This document shows, piece after piece, positions 7,020 through 15,219 of a DNA stretch of 64,000 nucleotides. The notes beneath the pieces were generated by a model. That model worked only from the letters and a program-made list of their open reading frames with translations, made no database searches and had not been told where the DNA came from. Within the stretch, counting starts at the first letter, position 1, and each line of letters opens with the position of its first letter. The position numbers and the translations under genes were made by a program. Origin of the DNA: Actinomadura pelletieri DSM 43383 (GTDB taxonomy: Bacteria > Actinomycetota > Actinomycetes > Streptosporangiales > Streptosporangiaceae); assembly GCF_003634705.1 (NCBI RefSeq), contig NZ_RBWU01000002.1, positions 310,001-374,000 on the forward strand, read 5' to 3'.

Positions 7020-9437
7020 CTAACCCGATCCGTTGGGCGGGTTCCCGGTAAGGGAATTCAGGAAGGCTTCGTCCGTGGTGAGGATGGTCAGGTGTTGGGT
7101 GGCGCGGCTGACCGCTACGTAGAGGACGCGTAGGCCGCGGGGGGATTGGGCGGCGACCGTTTCGGGGGCGACGATCACTGCGGCGTCGAATTCGAGGCCC
7201 TTGGCTTCCAGGACGTTCAGGACTTGGACGCGGTCGGGGAGGCCATCGGCCAGGTGGGAGTGGTCCGTCCACGGGGTGGGTTCTGGGGGGTCGTCGAAGA
7301 GTGTTGTTTGGGTCGGCTCGTCGTCGGGGGGCATGGGGACGATGATGCCGATGGTGCCCTCTACCTGGGTGAGGAGTTCTTCGGCGGCGGCTCGGGCGGT
7401 GGTGGCGAGGTCGGGGGGAGGGATCAGGCGGATTTGCGGGGCTATGCCTGAGGTGCGGACGGCGCGGGCGGGGGAGGCGTCGGGGAGGGCCATGGCCAGG
7501 ACGCGGGCGGAGACGGCGGCGATCTCGGTGGAGTTGCGGTAGTTGGTGGTGAGTTCGTATTCGTGGCGGGGGCGTTGGGGGGTGGGCTTGCGGCGGCGGG
7601 AGCGGGGGCGTGGGCCGCCGAGGGCCGTTTCCATGGCGTGGCGGGCGGCGTCCAGGTCCTCCCAGGCGCTCTGGGCCGGGTCCTCCACGATGGTCCAGCT
7701 GGCGTGGCGGCCGCGGCGGCCGAGCATCCGCCACTGCATGGGGGAGAGGTCCTGCGCCTCGTCGACGACGATGTGGGCGTACTCGGGGCGTTCCTCGACC
7801 ACGCCGTCGTCCACGCGGCGTGAGCGTTCCAGGCGTTCGATGGACGTGGTGAGTTCCCGCATCTCGGGTTCCCACGTCTCGTCCACGACCTCCTCGCCGG
7901 TGAGGATGTTGACGCCGTCCACGACGAAGGGGTCGTCTTCGGCGGGGGCCTTGGTTCGGGGGCGGGGTGGGGAGCCCAGGAGTGAGTCGAGCTCGTCCAG
8001 TAGGGCGATGTCCTGGTAGGTGAGGGTGTTGGTGGACCAGGACGCGGCCAGGGGTTCGATGGCCGTGGGTTCGAGGTCGCGGGCGGCGGCGCGGCGTAGG
8101 CGGGACGGGTCGGCGAGGGAGCGGAGGACGTCCAGGGGGCGGCGGATCGGCCACCAGGCGACGAGGAAGTCGGTGAACGTGCGCTGTTCGCGGACGCGTG
8201 CCTCGAACTGGCCGCGTTTGGGGTCGCCGTTCTCGCGGGCCGGTTCCTCGTCCAGGGAGGCCAGGCCGTCCTCGGCGAGGATGGCGTTCCACAGGGCCGT
8301 TTCGGCGCCCTCGGCTGATTCGGCCGCGTCCGGGCCGCCGACGTCGGTGAAGCGGCGCCAGAGGGCGTCCAGGAGGAGTTCCGCGGCCCGGCCCCGGGCG
8401 GCGTTGACGCTGCCTCGGCTGCGGCGGTGGACCTCGTTCCTGATCCGGTCGAGGCGAGGGCGGTCGAGGGTCACGACGACGCCCTTGAAGACGACGCGCA
8501 ACTGGTCAGGGGCGCCGGGCGGGTGGTCGGTGACGGCGCGGCGCAGGACCGTCGCCATGGCCTCGGAACCCTTGAGGCGGGCGAGGCGGGGCGGGTCGTG
8601 GACGGTGGCGGTCGCTCCCTCGACCAGGTCGCCGAGGGAGCGGAGCGTCGCCGAGCCCTCGCCGAGGGAGGGGAGGACGCGTTCGATGTAGGCGGTGAAC
8701 CGGCGGTTCGGGCCGACGACAAGTACGCCCCGGGAGCCGAACCGGCGCCGGTGGCGGAACAACAGGTAGGCGACGCGGTGCAGCGCGACGGCGGTCTTGC
8801 CGGTGCCGGGGGCGCCGCGGACGAGGATCGTGCCGTCGGCGGGGGCGCGGATCACCTCGTCCTGTTCACGTTGAATCGTCGCGACGATGTCGCGCATCGC
8901 GCCCTCGCGGGTGCGGGCCAGGGAGGCCAGGAACGCGCCGTCGCCGACCACGGTCATGCCGTCGGCGGCGTCCGGGTCGAGGAGGTCGTCCTCCAGGTCG
9001 ACGACCGTGTGGCCGCGCGAGTGCAGGACGCGGCGCCGGACGACGCCGCGCGGGTCCTCGGGGGTGGCGCGGTAGAAGTCCTCGGCGGCGGGCGCCCGCC
9101 AGTCGATGACGAGGGAGTCGTGTTCGCTGGTCCGGACGCCGATACGGCCGATGTAGCGGACCTCACGGGTGCCGAGGTCGAGGCGGCCGAAGACCAGGCC
9201 GTCGTCGGCGACGTCCAGTGCCCGGGCGCGCAGGGCCGCCTGGTGGACCATGGCGTCCCGGTCCACGAGCGAGCCCTTGGTGCCCGCCAGCGACTGCCGG
9301 TAGCCCTCGCGGATCATGGCCTGGGCGTCCGCGCGCATCTCTTCCAGCCGCGCGTAGGCCGCGTCCACATAGCGCTGCTCGGCGGCGATCTCCCGATCCT
9401 TCGTCGTACCGCCGGGGCCGGTCGGCCGCGTGTCCAA
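7020..9437 (-). CDS. helR: HelD/HelR-like RNA polymerase-recycling motor ATPase (UvrD-like helicase fold)
   Basis: About 805 residues. Walker A GAPGTGKTA lies near residue 210, VVDEAQD (Walker B, motif II) near 557, NYRNSTEI in the middle of the second RecA-like domain and YVAVSRATQHL near 775. The N-terminus is a charged helical segment (REIAAEQRYVDAAYARLEEM). HelD-family proteins bind RNA polymerase and remove it from stalled complexes; the actinobacterial HelR branch also displaces rifamycins. TTG 9437 is taken as the start because GGAGG sits 11 nt upstream; the frame is open further upstream but the residues there look non-coding. I see no rifamycin-associated element upstream. The HelD versus HelR choice is inferred. 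Confidence 0.8.
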   Translation of the reverse strand: MDTRPTGPGGTTKDREIAAEQRYVDAAYARLEEMRADAQAMIREGYRQSLAGTKGSLVDRDAMVHQAALRARALDVADDGLVFGRLDLGTREVRYIGRIGVRTSEHDSLVIDWRAPAAEDFYRATPEDPRGVVRRRVLHSRGHTVVDLEDDLLDPDAADGMTVVGDGAFLASLARTREGAMRDIVATIQREQDEVIRAPADGTILVRGAPGTGKTAVALHRVAYLLFRHRRRFGSRGVLVVGPNRRFTAYIERVLPSLGEGSATLRSLGDLVEGATATVHDPPRLARLKGSEAMATVLRRAVTDHPPGAPDQLRVVFKGVVVTLDRPRLDRIRNEVHRRSRGSVNAARGRAAELLLDALWRRFTDVGGPDAAESAEGAETALWNAILAEDGLASLDEEPARENGDPKRGQFEARVREQRTFTDFLVAWWPIRRPLDVLRSLADPSRLRRAAARDLEPTAIEPLAASWSTNTLTYQDIALLDELDSLLGSPPRPRTKAPAEDDPFVVDGVNILTGEEVVDETWEPEMRELTTSIERLERSRRVDDGVVEERPEYAHIVVDEAQDLSPMQWRMLGRRGRHASWTIVEDPAQSAWEDLDAARHAMETALGGPRPRSRRRKPTPQRPRHEYELTTNYRNSTEIAAVSARVLAMALPDASPARAVRTSGIAPQIRLIPPPDLATTARAAAEELLTQVEGTIGIIVPMPPDDEPTQTTLFDDPPEPTPWTDHSHLADGLPDRVQVLNVLEAKGLEFDAAVIVAPETVAAQSPRGLRVLYVAVSRATQHLTILTTDEAFLNSLTGNPPNGSG

Positions 9438-9526
9438 TGCGGTGCATTCCTCCGTGGGAGCGATCGCGTTCGTGAGATTGGTCAGGGTACCCCGGCGGGC
9501 GTCCTGATGCGGACGGCCGCGCCGTC

Positions 9527-10024
9527 TCAGCCCTTCTCCACGGCCTCCGCGATGCGGCGGAGGGTCTCCCGCATGGACGCCCGGTTGACCCCGGCGCGGC
9601 CCTCGCCGGTGACGCCGGTGAAGATCCTGCCGACCAGGGTGACGAACCCGGCCCCGCGATGGTCGCGTCGCAGGTCCTCCCAGTATTCGGTGAGTCTTGT
9701 GCGGGGCTTGGACGGGTCGTCGGAGACATCCTCGACCCGGTAGCCCCACAGCGCGCCCGGCATCCCGAGGACCGTCACGCGGAACGCGAACGCCTCACCC
9801 GGCACGGCCAGCGTCACCTGGCAGGTGGTGCACCAGAGCCGCCATCCGAGCCGGTTGAACCCGATGAATCTCGTGCCCGCCTTGACGGACCAGCCGAGCA
9901 CTAACGTGGCGAAGACCTCGGGGCTCCACTCGCGCATCCGGCGCGGATCGGCGACCGCGGCGTACACGGTCCGGGCGTCCGCCTTGACGGACACGCTCTC
10001 CTCGACAACCCATTCCCGTTCCAT
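9527..10024 (-). CDS. SRPBCC family protein (polyketide cyclase/dehydrase-like)
   Basis: 165 residues. The N-terminus EESVSVKADARTVYAAVADPRRMREWSPEV is the usual first strand and helices of the START/SRPBCC fold, followed by beta strands ending in TRLTEYWED and a long C-terminal helix (REGTLRRI-like). These proteins hold hydrophobic ligands in a deep cavity; many actinobacterial members have no known substrate. No signal peptide is present. It sits between an HD protein (16 nt upstream) and the HelD/HelR-like gene on the same strand. Function unassigned beyond fold. Confidence 0.85.
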   Translation of the reverse strand: MEREWVVEESVSVKADARTVYAAVADPRRMREWSPEVFATLVLGWSVKAGTRFIGFNRLGWRLWCTTCQVTLAVPGEAFAFRVTVLGMPGALWGYRVEDVSDDPSKPRTRLTEYWEDLRRDHRGAGFVTLVGRIFTGVTGEGRAGVNRASMRETLRRIAEAVEKG

Positions 10025-10040
10025 GACCGGATTCTTCCAC

Positions 10041-10631
10041 TCATGTCAGATGGGCGAAATGCCGTTGCCAGGACGCGTACCAGTCCCGGAACCAGGGGTC
10101 TGACTCGGCGAGCGGGACGATGTAAGTGACGGTCTCGGCGTAGTAGCGGCGCTGGAAGTCGAGCGGCATCCGGTCGAGGGTCTGGACGTTGCTGGCGCGG
10201 TCGGCGAGCTTCACCAGGACGGCCTCGTGCGGCGCGTCGCGGAGGCGGCGCAGGTACGCGGTCTTGGCGGCCCGTTTGTCCCGGCGGCTCGTGCCCACGG
10301 CCGGTGGCTTGGTCACCCAGTCGACCAGTTCGGCCACGTCGGGGCCGAACGCGTCCTCCACGTCGGCGAGGGTGGTCGGGGTGTCCTCGACGACGTCGTG
10401 CAGCAGCGCGGCGGACAGCATCGTCGTGTCGGTCACGCCCGCCCCGCGGACGAGCACCTCCAGGGCCTCCAGCAGGTGCTCGACGTAGGGGCCGCCGGTC
10501 GGGCGGAGCTGGTCGCCGTGCCAGCGTTCGGCCGCCTCGGCCGCCCTGGCGACGGCCTCCACGTCGACGTCGCCGCCGGTGAGGGCCGCGCGGGCCTCGT
10601 CCCAGGTTCGCCAGCGGGTGAAGCGTTCCAC
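10041..10631 (-). CDS. HD domain protein (RelA/SpoT-type phosphohydrolase fold)
   Basis: 196 residues. Motifs of the SpoT-like HD hydrolase are visible: GGPYVEHLLEALEVL with the first His, LLHDVVEDT (HD motif, about residue 95) and KLADRASNVQTL with the second Asp. Proteins of this size resemble small alarmone hydrolases (MESH1-like) acting on (p)ppGpp, but other nucleotide substrates are possible. GTG 10631 is preferred over the upstream ATG because GGAGAGG lies just before it and the upstream residues are not conserved-looking. It heads a possible four-gene minus-strand operon. Confidence 0.85.
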   Translation of the reverse strand: MERFTRWRTWDEARAALTGGDVDVEAVARAAEAAERWHGDQLRPTGGPYVEHLLEALEVLVRGAGVTDTTMLSAALLHDVVEDTPTTLADVEDAFGPDVAELVDWVTKPPAVGTSRRDKRAAKTAYLRRLRDAPHEAVLVKLADRASNVQTLDRMPLDFQRRYYAETVTYIVPLAESDPWFRDWYASWQRHFAHLT

Positions 10632-10723
10632 GTTTACCTCTCCGTTCTGTCGCGCCGACGCCCGGCACAGGGCATGGTGGGTGTCGTCCTGCAAGACGGT
10701 ACGCGGAGAAAGGCGGCGCGGTC

Positions 10724-12649
10724 GTGGTCGGGAGCCGGCAGCGGCGCGGTGGTCGGCCCGAGTCGGTGGGCGGGGTGCGGATCGCGCTCGGCCTGGTCTC
10801 CGGCGCGCTGGCCATCGCGTTGTGCGCCGTCCTCGTCGACCGGTTCGTCCTCGGCGCGGAGTGGTGGCAGGTCCGGCACACCGTGACAGCGGAGCCCGTC
10901 ACGCCGCAGAGCGAGGCGGGGCCGCCGCCCGGTCCGCTCACCGTGAGCTGGGACCGGACGACCCGCGCGCACCACGGTTCCGTCGCCGGATACGACGGTG
11001 TCGCCCACGCGGTCGGGCAGGGCCAGGTCGTGACCGCGTCGGGCAGCGGCCTTGAGGTGTGGGACGCGCGGACCGGCGCGAGCCGCTGGAGTTACCGCCG
11101 GGCCGGGTGGACGCTGCTCGGCTGGGCGTCGACCCGGACCCGGATCGTCGGCTACTTCGAGCGGGACGGCGACCGCGGCGCCCGGCTGTTCGTCGCGTTC
11201 GACGCGCTGTCGGGCGGGCTGCTGTGGCGGCGGGAGGGGGAGCGTCCCGCGGCGGTCTCCCGCGCGACGCTGCGCTGGCCCGCCGGGTCGGACGTGCTGC
11301 TCACCACCGACGACGCACGCCGGACGCTGTACGGGGTCTCGGCGGTGACGGGGAACCGGGTGTGGCGGCTGCCGCTGCCGCGCGGCTGCCGGTTGTCCGA
11401 GGGCGGCGCGCGACCGTCCGACGGCCGTGAGACGCTGGCCGCGCTGGCGCTCGACTGTGCCGGGAACGACCGCCGCAGCAGGCTCCTCGCGGTCGATCCG
11501 GCCAAAGGCACGGCGCGGTGGAACCGGCCGCTCGGCTCCCGGGAGTCGCCCGAGGTGGCGATGCTGGACGGGGTGACGCTGGTGTCGGACGGCACGGCGC
11601 TGCGCGCGTTCGACGACGCGGGCGAGCCGGTCGCCGACTGGGACGGCGACGGCGTGTGCGGCGAGGCCATGTGTCCGGCCGTGCTGACGTCCGGCCGGCT
11701 CGTGATCGTCTACCACCCGAAGGGGACCAGGGGCCGGGTGACCCGTATGGAGGCGAGGCGGGTGCCGTCCGGCGAGGTCGAATGGCGGCGGGACGTGCCC
11801 GAGTACGCGGCGCTGGCGGAGGCGGGCGGCCGGGTGTTCGCGCTGCGTCCCCGGCTGTCGGAGCGGCTGTTGCCCGCCGGTGTCGACATCGTCGACCCCG
11901 GCGACGGGAGCACCACGACGGCGCCCGCGCCGTTCTCGGTGAACCCCGACCTGCCGAGCGGGCGGCCGTGGCTGGCGGCGGCGGGTGGGCTGCTGTACGC
12001 GGGTGTTCCGCAGGCGGCGCCGCGTCCGGAGGGCGCCGTCCGGCTGTTCGCGCTGCGCGGCGGGCTCACCGGCACCGGCCCCGCCGAACTCGGCGGGGTG
12101 CCGGAGGGCGACTGGCCGGACGCCTGCTCCGTGCTGAAGGAGATCGATCTGGCCGCCGCGCGCGTGGTGGAGCACACCGCCGAACCCGTCCGCGCGTCCG
12201 CCGGGTCGGTGCGGCTGCCGCGCCCGGTCGCCTGCGCGTACCGGCCGCCGAAGGAGGACGGCAAGGCGAAGTCCCGGAAACGGAAACGCTCCGAACCGGT
12301 CGAATCCGGATCGGCGACGCCGAGTCCCATGTCACCGTCGCCCACGCCCGGCCGGACGGGGGCCGGCGGCCGGGACGTCGCCGTGGGAACCGTCAGCGTG
12401 AGCGTCCGCTGGGTCGCGCGGACCGGCGAGATCGCCTCGCGGATGCTGGAGGCGTTGCAGGCCGCGCAGGCGCAGGCCCGGCCGCGCCGGGACATCGGCG
12501 CCGACGAGGCGTACGAGATCGGCCCCGCCGCGGGGACGATCGCGTTGCGGGTCGGCCGGTACGTCGTGGTGGTGGAGGCCGACCGTCCGGCGGGCGCGGC
12601 GGCCCGGCTCGCCCGGTCCGTCGCGTTCCGGCTGCACCACTCGCCCTGA
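10724..12649 (+). CDS. Membrane-anchored PQQ-like beta-propeller protein
   Basis: 641 residues. A hydrophobic helix near residues 20-38 (LGLVSGALAIALCAVLV) acts as a signal anchor. The body contains repeated blades of the PQQ/WD type, for example VWDARTGASRWSYR, VTGNRVWRLPLP and DPAKGTARWNRPL, each with the Gly-Trp pattern. A Lys/Arg-rich linker with Ser/Pro precedes a final domain of about 110 residues (after 530) that may act separately. Actinomycetes have many such propellers, usually of unknown role and without bound PQQ. GTG 10724 has GGAGAAAGG upstream. It ends 12 nt from a convergent glycosyltransferase. Confidence 0.75.
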   Translation: MVGSRQRRGGRPESVGGVRIALGLVSGALAIALCAVLVDRFVLGAEWWQVRHTVTAEPVTPQSEAGPPPGPLTVSWDRTTRAHHGSVAGYDGVAHAVGQGQVVTASGSGLEVWDARTGASRWSYRRAGWTLLGWASTRTRIVGYFERDGDRGARLFVAFDALSGGLLWRREGERPAAVSRATLRWPAGSDVLLTTDDARRTLYGVSAVTGNRVWRLPLPRGCRLSEGGARPSDGRETLAALALDCAGNDRRSRLLAVDPAKGTARWNRPLGSRESPEVAMLDGVTLVSDGTALRAFDDAGEPVADWDGDGVCGEAMCPAVLTSGRLVIVYHPKGTRGRVTRMEARRVPSGEVEWRRDVPEYAALAEAGGRVFALRPRLSERLLPAGVDIVDPGDGSTTTAPAPFSVNPDLPSGRPWLAAAGGLLYAGVPQAAPRPEGAVRLFALRGGLTGTGPAELGGVPEGDWPDACSVLKEIDLAAARVVEHTAEPVRASAGSVRLPRPVACAYRPPKEDGKAKSRKRKRSEPVESGSATPSPMSPSPTPGRTGAGGRDVAVGTVSVSVRWVARTGEIASRMLEALQAAQAQARPRRDIGADEAYEIGPAAGTIALRVGRYVVVVEADRPAGAAARLARSVAFRLHHSP

Positions 12650-12661
12650 GCAGGGGCGGTC

Positions 12662-13807
12662 TCAGTACTCGGGGACGGGTTCGGGCCCGGGTTCCGGTTC
12701 CCTCTCGTGGACGCGGACGGCTGAGCGGCCCGCCCACGATTCCAGTTGGGCGACGAAGCGCGCGGCGTGGACGGGCCAGTGGTACCGCGTGCGGGCCGCC
12801 CGGTGGCCGCGTTCACCGAGGGCGGTGCGCAGCTCCGGGTCGTCGCGCAGCCGCAGGACGGCCTTGGCGGCGGCGTCCGGCGCGTCGAACGGGACGATCA
12901 GTCCGCAGTCGGCGGGTTCGACGATGTGCACGGCGGGCGGGTTCGGCGTGGTGATCACCGGGACGCCCCGGGCCATGTACTCCACGATCTTGGTCGGCAT
13001 CGAGTGCCGGTAGTTCGGCTCGTCGTGCAGCAGCGCCAGCCCGGCCATCGCGCCCTCCGCGATGCGCAGCGCCCGGTCGTTGGGGACGAACCCGTACCAG
13101 CGCAGGATCCCGTCGCGCTGCGCCGCCCGCAGCGGTTCCCGGACGTCGACGTCGGCCGCGCCGATCAGCTCGACCAGCACGCCCTCGGCGGCCAGCTGTC
13201 GGGACATCTCGATCATGTCGAGGGCGCCGCGTGCCCGGGACAGCTGCCCCACGTAGACGGCGCGGCGGTCGTCCGGCGGCGGAGGACGCCGGTCGGAGAC
13301 GTAGGTGGTGTTCGGCACGACGGGATGGTCGTCGCGGAACCGGGACCGGTAGCCGTCCTCGGCGAGCAGCAGCCGGTGCCGCCGCTCGCTGCGCCGCTCC
13401 AGGTGCCGGACTGCGGGCCGCAGCACCGGACGCGCCGGGCCGGGCACCCAGCCCTTGGCGCCGAGCGCGGCGGCGGTGTCCTCGTGGACGTCCCACACGA
13501 CCGTCCGTTCCCGCACGGGACGGGGCAGCGACACCAGCAGTTCCGGATCGTGCAGGAGGATCACGTCGGCGTACGCGGCGTGCTCGGTGAGGGCGCGGTG
13601 GGCGGCGCGCAGGGCCCGGATCCGGCGGCGCCCGGTGGCGCGCGGAACGTCCACCGGGCTGATCTCCCGCCATGGCGTCGCATTACAAGCCCGGAATGGG
13701 GCGATATATGTGACCTCATGTCCGGCGTCGAGCAGCGCGCGTATCTGCCGGTGCAGAATGCGCGCGTCCTCGGGATGGTGCACGATCGTGCAAACACAGA
13801 CCCGCAT
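12662..13807 (-). CDS. Glycosyltransferase family 4
   Basis: 381 residues of the GT-B fold. N-terminal half starts MRVCVCTIVHHPEDARILHR, and the C-terminal half holds VYVGQLSRARGALDMIEM, WYGFVPND and the nucleotide-sugar site MPTKIVEYMARGVPVITT (the E-x7-E-type region). A highly acidic, Pro-rich tail (EREPEPGPEPVPEY) follows. The same reading frame remains open far upstream, but that extension runs antisense-like through the dehydrogenase gene and is not coding. It probably adds one sugar in the surface-polymer pathway. The 128 nt separating it from the dehydrogenase are AT-richer and may contain its own promoter. Confidence 0.9.
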   Translation of the reverse strand: MRVCVCTIVHHPEDARILHRQIRALLDAGHEVTYIAPFRACNATPWREISPVDVPRATGRRRIRALRAAHRALTEHAAYADVILLHDPELLVSLPRPVRERTVVWDVHEDTAAALGAKGWVPGPARPVLRPAVRHLERRSERRHRLLLAEDGYRSRFRDDHPVVPNTTYVSDRRPPPPDDRRAVYVGQLSRARGALDMIEMSRQLAAEGVLVELIGAADVDVREPLRAAQRDGILRWYGFVPNDRALRIAEGAMAGLALLHDEPNYRHSMPTKIVEYMARGVPVITTPNPPAVHIVEPADCGLIVPFDAPDAAAKAVLRLRDDPELRTALGERGHRAARTRYHWPVHAARFVAQLESWAGRSAVRVHEREPEPGPEPVPEY

Positions 13808-13935
13808 GTCTTCACTCACTCCACCGGACGCCGAAATTTCTGATCTTGATGCCGAGTCTTCGGTGTCGAGGGAAATTGCCGATGAATTCCCGTTGTCCAC
13901 GGTGTGGACGATGCCGGGCGATTCCGTCCCGTGTG

Positions 13936-15219
13936 CTAGAGCAGTTCGACGGTCCCCGCCGGGGCGCCGCGCGTCCGGCCGCGCGTGTCGAACAGCAGCC
14001 GCGCGTGCCGGGTCAGCGTCGCCGCGTCGTAGGCGGCGTGGTCGGCGAGGACGATCGCCAGATCGGCCGACTCCAGCGCCGCCCGTAGATCGTTCCCGGC
14101 GTGCGGGACGGCCGTTCCGTCGACGTCCCAGGACGCGATGAACGGGTCGTGGAACACCAGGTCGGCGCCGAGCCGGGCCAGCCGCCGCGCCACCGGACGG
14201 GCCGGCGACTCGCGCTGGTCGGCGATGTCGGCCTTGTACGTGACGCCGAGAAGCAGGACCTTCGCGCCCTTCAGCGCCCGTCCCTCCCGGTTGAGGAGCT
14301 GTTGCGCGCGTTCGGCGACGTACCGCGGCATCCGGTCGTTGATCTCCTGGGCCAGCTCCACGAACCGGAACGGGTAGCCCAGCGAGCGGACCTTGTACGA
14401 CAGGTAGTTCGGGTCGATCGGGATGCAGTGGCCGCCGACGCCGGGCCCCGGCCGGAACGCCTGGAACCCGAACGGCTTGGTGGCCGCGCAGTCGATCGCG
14501 TCCCACAGGTCGATGCCGAGTTCGTTGCAGAACACCGCCATCTCGTTGACCAGCGCGATGTTGACGTGCCGGTAGGTGTTCTCCAGCAGCTTCGCCATCT
14601 CCGCCTCGCGGGTGCCCCTGGCCTCCACGACCCGCTCGACGAACTTGCCGTAGAACGCCGACGCCGCCGACGCGCACGCCGCGGTGAGCCCGCCGACGAT
14701 CTTCGGCGTGTTGCGGACGCCGTAGACCGGGTTGCCCGGGTCGATCCGCTCCGGCGAGAACGCCAGATGGAACTCCTCCCCGGCGACCAGCCCGGACGTC
14801 TCCAGCAGCGGCCGGACGACCTCCTCCGTCGTGCCCGGGTAGGTGGTCGACTCCAGCACCACCAGCGTCCCGGGTTCCAGGTGCCGCGCGACCGTCTCGG
14901 CCGCGCCGCGCACCGCCGTGAGGTCCGGGCCGCCCTCCGGGGACAGCGGCGTCGGCACGCAGATCACGACGGCGCGGGCGCCGTCCAGGATCTCCTCCTG
15001 CAGGCTCGGGACGAACCCGTCCTCCAGCATCTCCTCGACCTCGGCGGGCGAGACGTCGTCGATGTGCGACAGCCCGGCCCTGAGCCCCGCGACCACCCGC
15101 GCGTCGCGGTCGAGACCGCCGACCCGCAGGCCGGCCCGGCAGGCCTCCCGCACGAGCGGCAGTCCCACGTAGCCGAGTCCGATGACCACCAGATCCACGC
15201 CGGTGGCTCCCTTCGACAT
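13936..15219 (-). CDS. wecC: Nucleotide-sugar dehydrogenase (UDP-ManNAc/UDP-GlcNAc 6-dehydrogenase type)
   Basis: 427 residues in the UDP-glucose/GDP-mannose dehydrogenase layout: NAD-binding GLGYVGLP (14-21), VPTPL near 110, TTYPGTT near 145, catalytic FGFQAFRPGPGVGGHCIPIDP with the Cys near 265, and the C-terminal domain GVTYKADIADQRESP. The GGHCIPIDP form is typical of WecC/WbpA-type enzymes that oxidise the 6-OH of UDP-ManNAc or UDP-GlcNAc to uronates. The UDP-GlcNAc 2-epimerase encoded nearby on the other strand would supply UDP-ManNAc, so UDP-ManNAcA is the likely product. Its ATG directly follows the upstream glycosyltransferase stop (TAGATG). Confidence 0.9.
   Translation of the reverse strand: MSKGATGVDLVVIGLGYVGLPLVREACRAGLRVGGLDRDARVVAGLRAGLSHIDDVSPAEVEEMLEDGFVPSLQEEILDGARAVVICVPTPLSPEGGPDLTAVRGAAETVARHLEPGTLVVLESTTYPGTTEEVVRPLLETSGLVAGEEFHLAFSPERIDPGNPVYGVRNTPKIVGGLTAACASAASAFYGKFVERVVEARGTREAEMAKLLENTYRHVNIALVNEMAVFCNELGIDLWDAIDCAATKPFGFQAFRPGPGVGGHCIPIDPNYLSYKVRSLGYPFRFVELAQEINDRMPRYVAERAQQLLNREGRALKGAKVLLLGVTYKADIADQRESPARPVARRLARLGADLVFHDPFIASWDVDGTAVPHAGNDLRAALESADLAIVLADHAAYDAATLTRHARLLFDTRGRTRGAPAGTVELL

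Noticed and set aside
9438..9749. N-terminal extension of the HelD/HelR-like gene
   Set aside because: The added residues are Arg/Gly/His-rich and overlap the SRPBCC gene; the TTG at 9437 has a good ribosome-binding site.
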